This document shows positions 42,501 to 56,439 of a stretch of DNA of 64,000 nucleotides, piece by piece. The notes beneath the pieces were generated by a model. That model saw only the letters and a program-made list of their open reading frames with translations, was not told the origin of the DNA and searched no databases. Every line of letters starts with the position of its first letter. Within the stretch, counting starts at the first letter, position 1. Source of the stretch: Straminergon stramineum (Eukaryota; Streptophyta; Bryopsida; Hypnales; Calliergonaceae); assembly GCA_963920665.1 (NCBI GenBank), contig OY987271.1, positions 17,549,350 through 17,613,349 on the forward strand, written 5' to 3'. A program made the position numbers and the translations under genes.

Positions 42501-45267
42501 CATTGGGAAAAGATCCCAAGGGAGGCAAAGAATATCTTAACACCTAATGGACCATAAGGATACCACATGGCTTCTACGACTACATTTGTAGAAAATTTGA
42601 AATGTAAACATCACTAACAATTTGGGAACGACAAAAAGACCCTAGATGATTTTTTCTATTGAATCCATTGGTGCAATCATTTGATCAAGAAATGATTGAG
42701 TGAGCGATTGTAGGTGAAATTTTTGAGAGAACTTTTTGAGAATGAAAAAGGTGCTCTTGGTTGTCACTTTACATCTTCATATCTTTTTTTCCATACCTCA
42801 AAATGATTTGAAAAAAAATTGAAATCTAGATCATAATAACATGTGCATGTGGGAAAAAAAGTCAGAGTTTTGAAATCACTTTTGAGCATTCTGATTTCAA
42901 ATTCTAATTTAACATATATTCAAAGTTCCCCTGGACCAAATATCTTTCATCAATCTTGTCAACAATGGCATTTTCTCAAAAATTGTGCAATTTTGTCGAT
43001 CTTTTTTCATTTCAATAGTGGCAATTATCAAAATTATTCTACACATTTGAGGAATTGTACTTGTTCCAAGAGCTAGTCAAGAAAACAAGAGCTATGGTCA
43101 AACACCCCAGGTCCTTTAGGGGTTAACTCACTCTTGTGCTATACTTGGTGTTGCATGCAACCATTATATTTTTCAACACAATTTGTATACAAGAGTTTCA
43201 ATAATTTCCTTGAAATTCAATATTTCTCATTTCATAAGTCCATCATCAATGCTTATGAATAGCAATGCAAAGTCCGAGTTTTTATTTTATTTCTCCTATG
43301 TAGATCAATATACTTTATTCTTATTTACTTTTATTTTAATGTCCTAACTACTTTTAACTACTACATAAATGTTTAAATATTATTCAAGTTTTTTTAAAAT
43401 CATTTTCACAAGTGCTTTATTTGTACCTCAAAGTGTACAAAAAATTCGTTAAATAATCTAATCTTTCATTTTTGAAAATGTACGATGCATTCTAAAAACA
43501 AATATAGTTTCTACTTTCATTGGAAAATTTGAAAAAATTTGAAAAATTCTGTATTTTATTGCAATTTGAACTTTGGACATGTAAATTGTGGTTTTTTTAT
43601 TTTTAAATTTTATGATGACAAAATAACTTTTGGTTTATACCAGAATGCCATACTCTACAATATATACATATGGTAAAATTTTCAGATGTTTAGAAATTTA
43701 ATTCAAATTTATTGTTGAGAAAATCTCTTGACACAAGGATAAAGTATTCAAGACTTTTAGTAAATGGAATGAGAATTCTTTTGAAAGTTTGTCATACAAA
43801 ATTTGTGATTTAAAAAATTTTATTGAGCAAAATATTACTACTTGAAATATGACCCTAGATATTTACATTTTTCTTAAAATATTCATTTAATGCAAGCTAA
43901 TGAAATTTGAAAAATGTGGATCATATACAGAATTAGGGACTGAGAATTACCTTAAATGAGGTCATGGAGTTTAAAACTAACTACAAAATAATCAAGGAGA
44001 TTTATGTTCCTTGTTGAAGAAATTGGAGTATTTGGGAATTTGAATTCTATGTGACCCTAGATTTGAATGTATCCCTAGAAGGATGCTATAGATGCTAAGT
44101 GTCTGATGGATGACTTCACTTGAGACTGTGCAAGAGAAAAAAATGTTTTTTCATCCAATAGTTTTTTAGAAGTTGTTTGAGTACATTTTCATTGTATAGT
44201 ATTGTAAATTTTTTCATCATGGTATTATTGACTTTTTTGAAGTAGCAAATGTTGAATCCTTAAACAATGTCAAGGATGTTTCTGTCCAATGGATGATAAA
44301 GAATCTTCCTATCTAGGCGAGAAGTGCAATTGTTCATCTTTGAAATTTTGTGCAAAAATGAGAGATCTTGCATAGTAGTTTGACCCCAATTGAGTAAATC
44401 AGGAACTACCCCCCCTACTGTCTTAGTACTATTGCAATATTGTTTCAATGGTTACACAGTCTAGTATTAACAGTGTATGGTTGTAGTACAACATTAGTAT
44501 TGCAAAAAAATAGTTTTTCGTGGGAACAATGCATTCCACTGAAACTGTATTGTTACAGTACTACTTTTGTACATTAATAATACACTTTTAATATTGGATT
44601 GTGTAACCATTGAAATAGTATTGTTTCAATGGGAGGTTACTTTCTTGATGTAGTTTTGGTTTTATTAAGGTAGATGATTTTATACAATATCCAAAGGGGT
44701 GATTTCAATGATTACTAGTCCGCCATTTAAGGGTTACTAATCTTCAAATCATCCTTGTAGTGTATTTTGGTCATTTTTGCTATTTACTCTTGATGTGAAT
44801 TTTAGCCATAAAATTGATACTTTTTGAATTTGAGTCTACCAAATCCAATGATACTTATCAAATGAAGTTTCTTCTCCAATTGGAAATATTTAAAAATACC
44901 TTAATTTCAATATTTTATAGCAATATGATTTTTGGACCTACAACCATGATTTATTAATTTTATAATGTTATAATGACATGGTAAATTTGGTTTATACCAT
45001 GATGCTATACACTAAAAATTAATTCTTTTGAGTATATTTGCATTTGAAATAAATTTTCATCATTTATTTCTATAGAAATTCACAAGCATTTCAAATTTTT
45101 TCAAAAAAATTTGAAAATTTTATGAATTGTAGTAGACAAATGATTTTGTCTCTAAAAAACAGATTAGAAATCTTTAATTCATATCTAGGTCCAAATTGGT
45201 AGCAAATAGAATAATGGACTATGCAGCTTGAAATCAATAATCTTAGGCTTGTCCTTCTAGGAGTATG
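39562..45267. other. AT-rich intergenic region of degenerate repeats
   Basis: No gene is supported. It holds a diverged copy of the 14760-15260 repeat at about 39710-40170 and TTAACCCCT motifs at 39677, 40761, 41978 (inverted) and 43118 (inverted). A segment 40761-41986 is bounded by inverted TTAACCCCTCAT. Around 41500-41740 there is an inverted pair, GGTGGATTGACCCCCT and AGGGGGTCAATCTACC. Confidence 0.5.
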
Positions 45268-45508
45268 TAAGATAGGAGGTCCATAAAATGCCCTTCTAAT
45301 CCAAGTTGTCTCATATTTTTTGGAGTTTTGTAGAATTAGTTATAAATTTTTGAAATTGAAATGACATAGGGCTTTAAAATCGCCCACCTCCTCAAATGTA
45401 CATTATTTGTACATTTTTGGTACATCAAAAAGCAACATGTCCAAATAGTGTACATTTTAGAAGTTGGGCAATTGTAGAGCCCAAGCACTTTATGAACCTC
45501 CTACCTTA
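45268..45508. mobile_element. MITE-like family A copy 3
   Basis: Left end TAAGATAGGAGGTCCATAAA and right end TTTATGAACCTCCTACCTTA are inverted repeats with few mismatches. The interior shares CCCACCTCCTCAAATGTACA and TAGAATTAGTTATAAATTTT blocks with the other family A copies. It is the shortest copy at 241 bp. Confidence 0.75.
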
Positions 45509-47750
45509 ATGTTCTTTGACTACACTTCAAGACATGTATGAATCCTTTTGCTTTCCATGAACCAAGCCTTCTTTCATTGTGAAAAATCTTGAATGCAAGC
45601 TTGTTGGTGAACTTTGGACCATTGTAACACAAATTATTATTCTTACATAAACACTTTAAGGTAGAAGGCTCAAAAAGTATCCATCTAAGGGAAAACAAAC
45701 CTTTCTGGAGAAATTTGTAATTGAAAACATTTATTAATTTTTTTTTGTATGAAGAAAAATGAAGAACACATCAATGACAATTTTAATAAAAATTCTGATC
45801 GTGCATGAATTAGAAATGATTTTTCAAAGTGGAAGGGGTTAGGTTGCTATTTATGCTTCTAGGCTCCACTAGTCATCAATGAAAACATGGTTTTCAATAG
45901 AACAAGTGAGTCCAACAAGTGATTAATATGATGCTTTGGTTGTTCTTGTGAGTCCTTAACCCCTAAAGGACCAATGCCATTTTTCTGTGAAAAAACACTC
46001 AAATTTGTCATTTTTGTTGTGTTCACCCAAGAAAACAAAAAGAAAATATTTTTGAGAATCTAACTATATGATCTTGTACTTTATTTGTCTAAAACCAATT
46101 GGTAAAAATTTCATAAAGTTTGACCATATAGATTGGAAGATATTAGCATTCAAAGTTATTTTTTCAAGAAGATGCTCATATTGCCCAAAAAACAAAATTG
46201 TTCATAACTTTCACATTACTAATCCAAATGGAAAGAATCAAAGCTTCACATATAGACAAAAATATAATCTATATGAAAAAAAAAGAAAAAAAAGAAAATT
46301 CTAGTTTTTGATTAATGATTAAAAATTGTTGTAGATGTCGTATTGGGCATCTAAGTCTAAGCATGCATGACATTTGGCCGGATTAGATTTTAGGGTTTGG
46401 AATTTTTTATCACGCGGTAAATGGATTAGTTCTATGTGGTTGGCTTTCAAGAGTGACAAGGAAAGTTAGAACCATGTGGAGCCCCGTAGTTGGCATGTGG
46501 GCCTCGAAATTTTCTTATTTTTTGCTTTTGCTCATTTGAAGTCTAATTTAAAGTTGAAAATATCAAAAAAGAGTGTTTACATTGTGTTTAGTAGAAGTCC
46601 CTACAAATATGGTGTGTTAGTCCTAAAATTCCAAGAAAGTGCTTTAAGCACTTCGGATTCCACTTTTACTAATCAAATTAGGTACTTGGAATAGCAAATA
46701 GGGGTTTGGAATAGTTAGGCCCTATTAACAAAATAGTCAAAAGCACCTAATTTGGATTATAGTGGAACAAACCTCTAGATGAGAGAGATAGAAGCTTAGA
46801 TTATAGGAGTTAGAGGGTCGAGGTAGAAATTGTCTTTCTAAGTCTTAGAAATCCACCAAGGTGACTTGTGTCGAGGTCACCATCTAATTTATAAGAATTT
46901 GGAAAGGTCCCTTTTCATGCTTTGCAGATAAATTCCACAAAACCAAAGATTATGCGATTGAAGGACGGCAAGGGGTGTTTTTATCTTAAATGTACGACAG
47001 AAACTCAATGACAAAGTTGGTTTGCGAAGATTCCCTAGTACGGAAATGATTCCTCCTTGAAGGAATTAAATTGATAGGTGTTAATTTAACACCTTTAGCA
47101 TAAAGTTCACGATAGATATGAAAATTTGCACTCAGAATTTGGAGGCTTTCTATAAGCTACCCAATTTTTTTGGAAATTTTTCAAGGTTGCAAAAGATGAC
47201 TCCATAAGAAGTCAATTGCATTTACCGGCATTTGGAAATTCCTAGAAATTATTTAGATAGTAGTAAAATTCCACTAAAAATTAAGATAGTGTATTTTATC
47301 ATAAATAAGTGCCCCAAAATTTTCAAGACATTCCAACACCAACAAGTACTAGAACCGGTGGTGACAACGACTTTTAATGACTTTTCAAAACATTCGATGA
47401 GTTGACCAGAGTACCTAAGTACTAGATGCATATGATGTCTAAATGAAGTCAAGTTGGGCTCTTTTCTTACTTTCTTGAACCTTATAAACAACCTTGGATA
47501 GTCAAAAACTTGAAAAAAAGTCAAACTCTAAGTTTTGGATTTTTCACCTTTCCACTGATTTGCTAATTGCTAGCTTTAGCTTGCAGAATGGGCCAAGAAT
47601 AGGGGATTAAGGCTCTCTAGGAATAATTTGGATCTTTTGAAGACAAAGGCACAATCCATTTGGCATTTGGAGCATTTCTCCAAAAGTTAAAGCATTCACA
47701 ATAATAGGGTAAAATTTTCAAAGATAATTTTTTTTAGTTTTTCTTAGGAG
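45509..47750. other. AT-rich intergenic region
   Basis: No gene is supported. A TTAACCCCTAAAGGACC motif lies at 45956. The part from about 46380 may include the 5' part of the gypsy element downstream, but no gag, protease or reverse transcriptase motif was recognised. Confidence 0.4.
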
Positions 47751-48389
47751 TAGTTTGTTAGGTAATTTGAGGGGAGAGGAGGCCGTGAAAATGTATAAAA
47801 GTCTAGTTCACCAATTATGTCGTGAGGTTCTACTACCTATCCGGAAAAGTATGAGGCTTCTAGTTGTAATAGATGTTTGTAAAAAGGAAAAAATGCTAAT
47901 GACCAAGAAAACCCTATATTCAACACCTCATCCCACTTACAATGACTAATTATGATATTTAATCAGATTTGGGGCAAAGGTTTGAATTCACATCAATGGG
48001 CATATGCTCAAGTTAAAAGAGAGTTGTGGAGTGTAGTAACTACTATGAAGAATGAGAAGGATTATTTGATTGGATCTACAATGGTTGTAGAAACAAACTA
48101 TCTACCTTTATTGGAAAAGATTGCTAGTTGTTCTATACCAAACTTAGCTATGCTGAGGTAGATTGCCTACATCAAATCTATAGATCCAAAATTCAAGCAT
48201 ATTGCACGGAAGGACGATTCAGATGCTGATATGTTGTCACATGTAAGATATGAAGGTGAAGGAGAGATGATTGATGACAAAGAAGACATTGGCACAAATT
48301 TTTATTCTACTTCATTGACAAGAAGGGAAGGCTTATATTTGGCCATACTATTGGAGATATTTTTAGAAGAGTCTTATGAAGGTAAATGA

Positions 48390-49610
48390 CACTATAAAAA
48401 ACTGAAGTTTTTTTTGACATTTCAAAAATCATGCTCGAACGTTAGCTTAGATAGGAAAGCCATCTACATTGATGTCATCTAAAATCTGTTATAATTGATG
48501 GGCCAAAAACGTGGTAAAATCCTCCAAAACATGCCCGATTTGAGCTTGTTTTTTCTAACATCACAAAAAACATGGTCTTCCAAGCTCCCCAAAATGCGAC
48601 GTTTGGACACCACATAAGCACCACATGGGCAAAAAGAGCCACATAGGATTTTTTTCATCCAGCCCATCTATGATGTGGCACTTGACATGGTGGCGGGGAA
48701 ATGCTAACATGGCATGCCTGGTCAACATATTTTTATGTCATTTGAAAATTTTAATGCTCCTTTTTAAGACGTTTTTTGAGACATCAATCAATCCATACCC
48801 TGCTCACAAAACAAGAACAAAAAATTATTATTTAAAATTAAATAAAATGAACAAACAAAATTGTTGAATTCACTAAGAATTAAAGAAGACTTACCATCTA
48901 CCACCAAGAGAATTTTTGATGGCAGAATAAAAGAATTCCTTCATTGAAAATTAGTAAGAATGAATACTACAAAGGTCATATTTGTATCCATTCTCTGTCC
49001 ATGGTGAGACAAATGATATGGGATAACTAGAATATGGGAACTTAACCATTGTACATCTTGACATTGTTTCAAACATCTTAATGTTGATTTAGACATCTCA
49101 ATGTTTTTTTAGACATCTGGATCATGTTGTTTCAAACATTTTCCATTGAACACAATTCTTGTTGTACATATCCCATATGGATTGTTTCACTTTGTCCCAC
49201 CCTACTTGTATAAAGATCATCTCTTTTCATCCATGGTACTCATCTATCCATTTCCCTTTTTTTACAAAGCATACCACATGGTTGCCCTTCCCCTAAATTT
49301 TTCACATATGGTCAATATTTTACTATAGACCGTAGTAATTTTTATTAACTTACCTATAGTCAAAATGGGTCTACTTGCTGATGTGGAAATCTATGTTTTT
49401 TTGGACATCCCAAAAAACATGAATCATGTCAACTAAAACATCAATGTCAATGATAACATCAATTTGGATTTACAGTAACATGCTAATTTTCTTCCCAATG
49501 TCCACAAAAATCTACCTTGGTAGGCTAGATGCCATCTAACATCTTCATGTTTTTTTGGACATCATGCGTTAGTGGTCAAACATAGCCAAAAACATGGATT
49601 TCTTATAGTG
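48390..49610. mobile_element. Non-autonomous CACTA element, 1221 bp
   Basis: It starts CACTATAAAAAACTG and ends ATTTCTTATAGTG, flanked by TGA duplications (48387-48389 and 49611-49613). Inside are many short subterminal repeats of the type AACATC / AGACATC...AATGTTTTTT, as in CACTA elements. No transposase is seen. It sits in the gypsy RNase H-integrase linker. Confidence 0.85.
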
Positions 49611-50495
49611 TGATTACATGTTGGAAGATACTTGAGTACATTGCAACGCCAAGAGGGGAGGAGTGATGAGGAATTCAAGAGGATTCGAATGAAGGCTTAT
49701 GGTTACTTCCTTCAAGCTGGATTTTCATAGAAGCATCCAAACCAATGGGGTGGGATGCCCCAAAGGGAAGTATGTAGTTTGGAGGGACAACAAAGGATCA
49801 TTAGTGAATTCCATAAGAGTTGGTAGGTAGGACATTGTCGCATATGGGTAACATTTGCTAAAATCAAAGAAAAGTATTGGTGGAAGGGCATGTGCAAGGA
49901 TGTGGTGGAGTTTGTAGGATCATGTGAAACTTGCCAAATGTATTCAAATGTACACCATAGAGATGAGTTACATCCTACTTTTCTATTAGCCATTCATTAC
50001 ATATTGGTGGTTGATTTAATTGCAATGCCTAAGTATGGGACTTGGACAAAAGAGGTATTTGGTACTTGCTCAAGAAGATTTGTCAAACCAAGTGGAAGGA
50101 CGGGCTTTATGAACCAAAGAGATTGGAGTAGTTTGTTGATTTCTACTTGAAGAAATCATTTGCCATCATGGTTGTGTGGGAACGATTATTATTAATCAAG
50201 GGAAATAGGATGCTAAATCAACGTGGGAGTTTTTTGGCAACTTAGGATCAAACTTGCATTAACATCAACTTATAATTTAGAAGGCAATGGCAAGAATGAA
50301 TGTGCATATGCACTAATTGTCAAATCATTAGTGAAATCTTGTGATGGTAAGCCAAATGATTGGCCAAGGTTACTACCTTTTGCACTATGGGTTGATTGTA
50401 CTACCCATAGTTATGTCATTGGATATATGTTTGTTGAATTAGTGTATGGGCAAGATCTGATAATCCCAATTGAGGAAGTTGTGCCTACATGGATT

Positions 50496-50826
50496 CACTA
50501 TAACAAAAACATGGTAAAAACAACCGTAGTCAAAATTGACTACGGTTCTTTTTGCCACGTTTTTGTACAGGCCCACTATGCATGCAGCCAACGTCTTTTG
50601 CAATTTCCCACTGCAATTTTGGGAATTTTGGAGCGCGTGATATACCATTGGAAAGGTATTTTCAATACTTTTCCAATGGTATATCACACGCTCCAAAATT
50701 CCCAAAATTGCAGTGGGAAATTGAAAAAGAAGAAAACAGCCCACTATGCACGCATGCACAAAAACATGGCAAAAAGAACCGTAGTTGATTTTGGCTACGT
50801 TTTTTTTACCATGTTTTGTTATAGTG
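50496..50826. mobile_element. CACTA-like foldback MITE, 331 bp
   Basis: Ends are CACTATAACAAAAACATGG and CCATGTTTTGTTATAGTG. A second inverted block follows (CCGTAGTCAAAATTGACTAC on the left). The centre is a near-perfect hairpin, with arms of about 70 bp around ATACCATTGGAAAGGTATTT. It splits the gypsy integrase region. The 3-bp flanks do not match. Confidence 0.8.
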
Positions 50827-51382
50827 AATGTATTACCATGGGAAGGTGGTCTTAATAGGGAGGAACTTTAAGCATTACAAATTCAACAGCTTGAAAGGAG
50901 GCCAAAGAATGTTGAGACTGCTATCATGAAGTTGAAAGTGACAAGGGTGAAGAGCAAGGATAGGTTTGACCGCAAGCATCAACTGCGCTCTCAACCAATT
51001 CAAAATGGTGATTGGATACTGGTGTATGATAATGGCTTGGATAATCATCATAGCATAGACAGTGAGGAAGTTTGTCAAATGATGGTTTGGGCCATATGTT
51101 GTTAAGCAAGTTTATGACAATGCTACATATCTATTGTTAGAGTTGGGATGGATCAAAGTTGAAGACCCCAATTATAGGAAAATGTATCAAGTTGTTTCAT
51201 CATTGAGGAGAAGACCAATTATTTGAAGATTTTGAAGACAACATTGAAGGAGTGGAAGTTGAAGTCCATGAGGACCAAGATGAAGATCAGATGATTAAAG
51301 ACTAATGAAGGCCTGCATCATTTTTTTAGTTCTAAATTAGCACATACCAAAGGATGTGCAAGTTTATAAGGGGTGGATCTCA

Positions 51383-52092
51383 TGATGTGGACCATTTACT
51401 AGTTAAGAGATAGACATCTTTCTAATTCTATGTTGGTTCCAAATAGTAAGGTAGTTAGGCTTATTGGGTGAAAGTTGAAGGTTGGTGATTGTTTGAGTTG
51501 TTAGTAAGAAGTTAGGGCATTTGTCCTATATTGTTTGTAGCTTTGAGTCCCTTTTGTGGGTACTTAAAGTGCTTGGCTTCTTCCATTCATCGTATCTTTT
51601 TCAAAGTTAAATATATTTATCATTGAGTGTTGAGGTTGTGATATTGAAAGTTGCTTTAACTTTTTGTGTTCTAGTGAGAGTTGCCTGTCTCTTTTGAGTT
51701 CTACTAAGGGTTGCAAGAAGAAAAGACTTTGCTATTATTTTAGCAAATTCACTTTCACTTGCAACCCTTAGTAGAACTCAAAAGAGATAGGCAACTCTCA
51801 CTAGAACACAAAAAGTTAAAGCAACTTTCAATATCACAACCTCAACACTCAATGATAAATATATTTAACTTTGAAAAAGATAAGATGAATGGAAGAAGCC
51901 AAGCACTTTAAGTACCCACAAAAGGGACTCAAAGCTACAAACAATATAGGACAAATGCCCTAACTTCTTACTAACAACTCAAACAATCACCAACCTTCAA
52001 CTTTCACCCAATAAGCCTAACTACCTTACTATTTGGAACCAACATAGAATTAGAAAGATGTCTATCTCTTAACTAGTAGATGGCCCACATCA
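51383..52092. repeat. 710-bp palindrome made of two opposed LTR copies
   Basis: The left arm 51383-51717 starts TGATGTGG right after a polypurine-like tract, as a gypsy 3' LTR would. The right arm 51758-52092 is its near-exact reverse complement and ends CCACATCA. Arms are 335 bp each. The 40-bp centre is itself partly palindromic (TTTGCTATTATTTTAGCAAA). No polypurine tract lies outside the right arm. Confidence 0.9.
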
Positions 52093-55000
52093 CAACAATG
52101 TCGAAATGTATAAAAGGCCTTCTCTCCTTTCACTTTGCACCCCTTTTCTTCATTTTTTTTTGTTGAGTCAACTTGACACCATTCTATGATTCTGTTATTG
52201 TTTTTGTAACTAGCCAAAACGCAACCATGTTGTATGATTTTTGACTACTTTGCCAAAAACCTTGTTTGAATTGCATTGGAGCTTTTGCTCCTTAATTGTT
52301 GTCAAAATTCTTGTATTTTAGCTCACTCCAAAGGATGTTGGGGTCCCTTTGGATTAAGCCTACTTGCTTATTGTATTTGCATTTGAATTACCAACCATTT
52401 TATGTTTATTCATTATACTTTGAGTCTATATTTGCTAACCCTTTCAAACCGAGTTCCTTGAGTAGGATATCACAACCACGTATTGTAGAACATCTCCCTA
52501 GAACCTTGATGTTTGAAAACGTTGTCCTAAGTGTTGGTGTGTCATTTAGAGAGATTTTGGGTGGGAACCAAACTCTTAAAAGTCCATGTACTAACCAAGT
52601 CCTTTTCAATTTCGTCAAAGAATTTGAGGTTAAAACCTCTAATATAGCAAAGCTATTGCCAAATTGTCCACCTTTTTTTGTTTGTACTAACCAAAGTTCT
52701 TTAGAAATTTGCATCAAAATGTGGTCCTATACCTCCAGGACAGATTAGAACCAACCAGTTGGAACCAATTTGGTCGGTCTTTTGATTATGTTTGGTATCT
52801 AGATCACCATACATACATGCTAGACTGAAAAACAACAAGGAGATACCCTCAAGGGTCCCGAATTTTGGGTTTTAAACATTTTTTCTTTATTTTTATTATC
52901 CGAGGCGGTGAGGCCTACTACAAAGAAGCCAATAGATACCTTCCAAAATTTTGTCAACTAGAGTTTAATTTCTTTTAGTTCCAAAGATCAGAGAAGTTTA
53001 GGACTTCCCAATTGCCACAAAAATTGGAGGTTTTCAAATTCTACAAACCAAAAGGTGAGAGGAGATAGAAATCACCAATAGGTTTGATTATTTAATTAGG
53101 AAAGTGTCCAAGAGTGAGGAATTCAAGTTGGCTAACTTAGTATAAGGCTGATTTGCATATCAAAGCTTGAGAGTGAAACTACAAATACCAAGCTAAGTTA
53201 GATAGTTAGTATTCAATTGAGTTGACCAATTCAAATTCCAAATACCAAGCCAATAATCAAGTTGAGTCAACCAATTCAAATTCACATACCAATTAGCAAT
53301 CCAAGAGAGTTAACCAAGCTAAGTTGCACAACTAGGGCCCAAGTCACCACTTGCACCCAAATAGGCCATACTATGAGCCTCCACTTCCAAGTTGGTCACA
53401 ATAAAAATTGATATTCAAAGTTGTGGTTCTAATTCTCACACTCTTTGACAAATCCAAGAGTTGTTAGACGCACACAATGAGCTTAGTTGTTAGCAATTAG
53501 GAGTTTAGAACCGTAAGAGAGATTTCAAAGCAAGGTTGATCCATTTGGAATATTTAACTCGTGGTTTGAGGTTTGGAAGTTGGTTTGAAGACAAATAGAT
53601 AAAATAGAGAGAGAGAGAGAGAGAGTAATTGAATTTCTAGATTCTAGGAATGAGTTTTTAGTTAGTAGAAGTCAAATCAATTTGTCTCAAGCATTTATTT
53701 GATTCTTCAATAGATGAATTAGCAAGTATTTAGAGATTAGATTTGATAGGATTTAGTTTACAAAAATACCTTGAAAGAAAAAGAAAAAGAAAAAATGGAA
53801 AAGAAAAAGAAAAAAAAGAAGTCTTGGTGTGAGAAAGAAGGAGTTAGCCCTTATACAAGTTTACAAAATATGACTTTCAGAGTACAACATGGAAGTGGGA
53901 GGATTGCACAATGATATGGGAATCATGGCAACCAAAGATGGACTCATGAGGTCTATTGAGGTTGAGGTTGGGGTTGGTTATTAAATCCTTTTCCCCCAAT
54001 TGCTTGATTTTCACAAAAAGAATTAGATTTGTACAAGACATTAGTGTGAGAAGCTAAAATGTAGATTCAGACCATTAGGAACATTATAAAAGTAGTATTT
54101 GAATTCAAAAGTAGTTAGATAAGGTCCTTAGCTTTCCAAAAAGATATTAAACATGAAAAATAGATAAAAACTCCAAAAATTATACTTGGATGAAAAGTGG
54201 CCTTAAAGGTGGATGAAAAGTTCGGAAGTCATCCAAAAGAATCAAGAAAAGAATCTTATAATCTAGGGTAGAAGTAGAAGTCAAAAGTGCAAAGAAAACT
54301 CAATTTTGAAAGTAAAAGTAAAAAAAATTGATGAATGAAGTTTGATGAACCATCCATGAATAACTTTTGCTCAAAATGTCAAAATTATAAATATTTAACC
54401 TTTATAGAAATTTAATTTCAGAAACTTTTACTTTAATATTACTTGGACCTAAAAACAACAATTAGGATTAAAAATTAACCAACGTAGATAGTTAAAACAA
54501 TAGGGAATTACAAGGAATCTTTTGGAAGTATCTTAGAAATAAGTTAAGATGAAAATCTTTTAGAGAAAATTTTGAGGGTTCAAAAACTAGTTTAACTATA
54601 GGTATTAGACTAATATTGAAGGAGTTAGAGTAGAATGATGTTTTGATTAAAGTTAAGGAGGATTTTGATGAAAGTCAACTAGAGTTGAGCAAATCAAGTG
54701 AAAGTTAGAACTTAGGTAGAAGTTAAAAGAATAGAAAAGAATCGTGAATAAAAAAATGGATAAAAATAAATTAATAGTGAATTACGATAGTTGGAACATT
54801 GAAAATCAATGAATGAAGTGTTAAAGAATAGTTTTAGTGTCTAACTTCATCCACAGATATCTTTTAGAGAATTAGGTCAAATTTAGATTTCTTTATCATT
54901 TTGGAAAAGACAACCTAAGCCCTATAACTTAGGCTATTTAACTTTTTTTCTTGACTAACCCCCATTGGCCCTTAATTTTGGTTGTTGTAGCCAAAACTAG

Positions 55001-56439
55001 CCCGAATTATTAATTCATTTGATTTGGTTAGTATTTGCCACAAGAAAAGTACAAGTAGAAATCAACATCAAAAGATTCATTTCTTCGAAGGTGTAACTAG
55101 ATTACATATTGAAACACCTAGTAGGAACTTTTATACGACAAAATCAACTAGAACATAGTTGTGTTTGCCTTATTCTAAGGGTGGGAATAGAACGCCTACA
55201 AACCACATTAGTATAGGCAATTGTTGCATTTGTGGGTTTGGAATTTTGGATGATTGTGCGTTATTAGTGTGACCACAATTATAGGTTTCAAGGGGATTGG
55301 TGGTTTTTGAGGTGATTGTAGATTTAAGCTTGAGGGAGGCAACTATGGATTTTGAAGCAATCTTGAATGTTGTTTTCAAGGCAACCTCTAGTTAAATAAC
55401 AATCTATGTTCCAAAGAGACTTCTATTCCAAAGAGACCTTTGGTTGAGACATGACCTCTAGTGTAAGGGTGACCTCAGGTCTATGGTGACCTTGGGTGCA
55501 CAACTTCATTTTCGCTATTGTCAAATTAAAATCCTACTAGTGTATTATTTATGAAGATGATTTTCAAATACAAAATAATGGATAGAGTTTTAAGTATGGA
55601 ATTCCCCATATGCCATATTTAACTACTTTTGGACTTTAGGAGGACTTTGGGACTATGTGATGGGAGAAGCCATCAGGAAACCTCTCGTTGTTATGGATTA
55701 GGAGACCCCAATGCCTATGAAAGGGGGAAGAAAAGAGTGAAGTAGACCATGTTCACACACAAAAAGGGGACAAGAAACATTATAAGTAGGACAATTCAAT
55801 TATTGAACCCTAGAATTTTGAATTGTACATAGTAATTAAGACGAATCATCGGGAGATTTCTCGATGTAGTGCAAATCCAAGATACAAGGACTGTAAGTGT
55901 GGCATGAAACCAATAAAAACGGTTATTATTCAACTGGAACTATTAGGTCTCATTTCCCCTGTTAGTATTTCCACACATAATTAGGAACCAGAAATCTCTT
56001 GATATGATCCCTACACTCAACCTCTTACAGTAAAAGAGAACATAGAAAATGACAAGGCAAATGCAAATACAAACTTCTAGTGTGGATGAATGAAACTAGA
56101 AAGTAACTGAAAGGTAAGGTGGATTCACCACAATTTATTCATATTCATATAGAAAATAACAGAAGTTGCCTTTAAAAAGAACTGAAGGCCTGACCTATAG
56201 AATCCAAATTGGTCCATAGTGTAGGTAGAACCTCTCTTAGTTCAACTTCCCTTAGAACATAATATGCATTCAAAGAGTTTGTAGACCATCCATGGCCCAT
56301 GCCCATGATTCAAGATGAAAAGACAGTGGGTGCATGATTGAAAATGAAATGACAAGTGGCCCTATGGCTTCTCTGAATGCATAAACTACACTCACTGCAT
56401 AATCACCATGACTGAAGAACGTTCTACCTATACTCTATT
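52093..56439. other. Intergenic region between the LTR palindrome and the 56.4 kb locus
   Basis: No gene is supported. A (GA)n tract lies at about 53606-53625 and a purine-rich AAAGAAAAAGA stretch at about 53776-53820. A degenerate copy of the 20-bp palindrome (CATCGGGAGATTTCTCGATG) is at 55849-55868, the leftmost recognised copy. The 150-codon open frame at 52296-52748 has no recognisable features. Confidence 0.5.

Larger units (their letters stand above)
47952..51310 (+). pseudogene. Decayed Ty3/gypsy polyprotein (RNase H and integrase parts)
   Basis: This is the remnant of a Ty3/gypsy-class retrotransposon pol gene. RNase H-like part about 47960-48386: AYAQVKRELWSVVTT, YLIGSTMVVETNYLPLL and ADMLSHVRYE. 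The text resumes at 49611 with a linker and the integrase zinc-binding region (CKDVVEFVGSCETCQ, about 49894-49938, and a diverged VVDLIAMP). Integrase core fragments lie at about 50223-50490 (NDWPRLLPFALW, GYMFVELVYGQ). A C-terminal part follows at about 50850-51200 (QLERRPKNVETA, GDWILVYD). Stops and frame changes are frequent. Two insertions break it, at 48390-49610 and 50496-50826. A polypurine-like AAGGGGTGGA at about 51368-51377 precedes the LTR. Gag, protease and reverse transcriptase were not recognised. Confidence 0.85.

Noticed and set aside
52296..52748. 150-codon open frame on the plus strand
   Set aside because: No domain, no codon-use signal and no neighbours to support it; lies in repeat-rich DNA.
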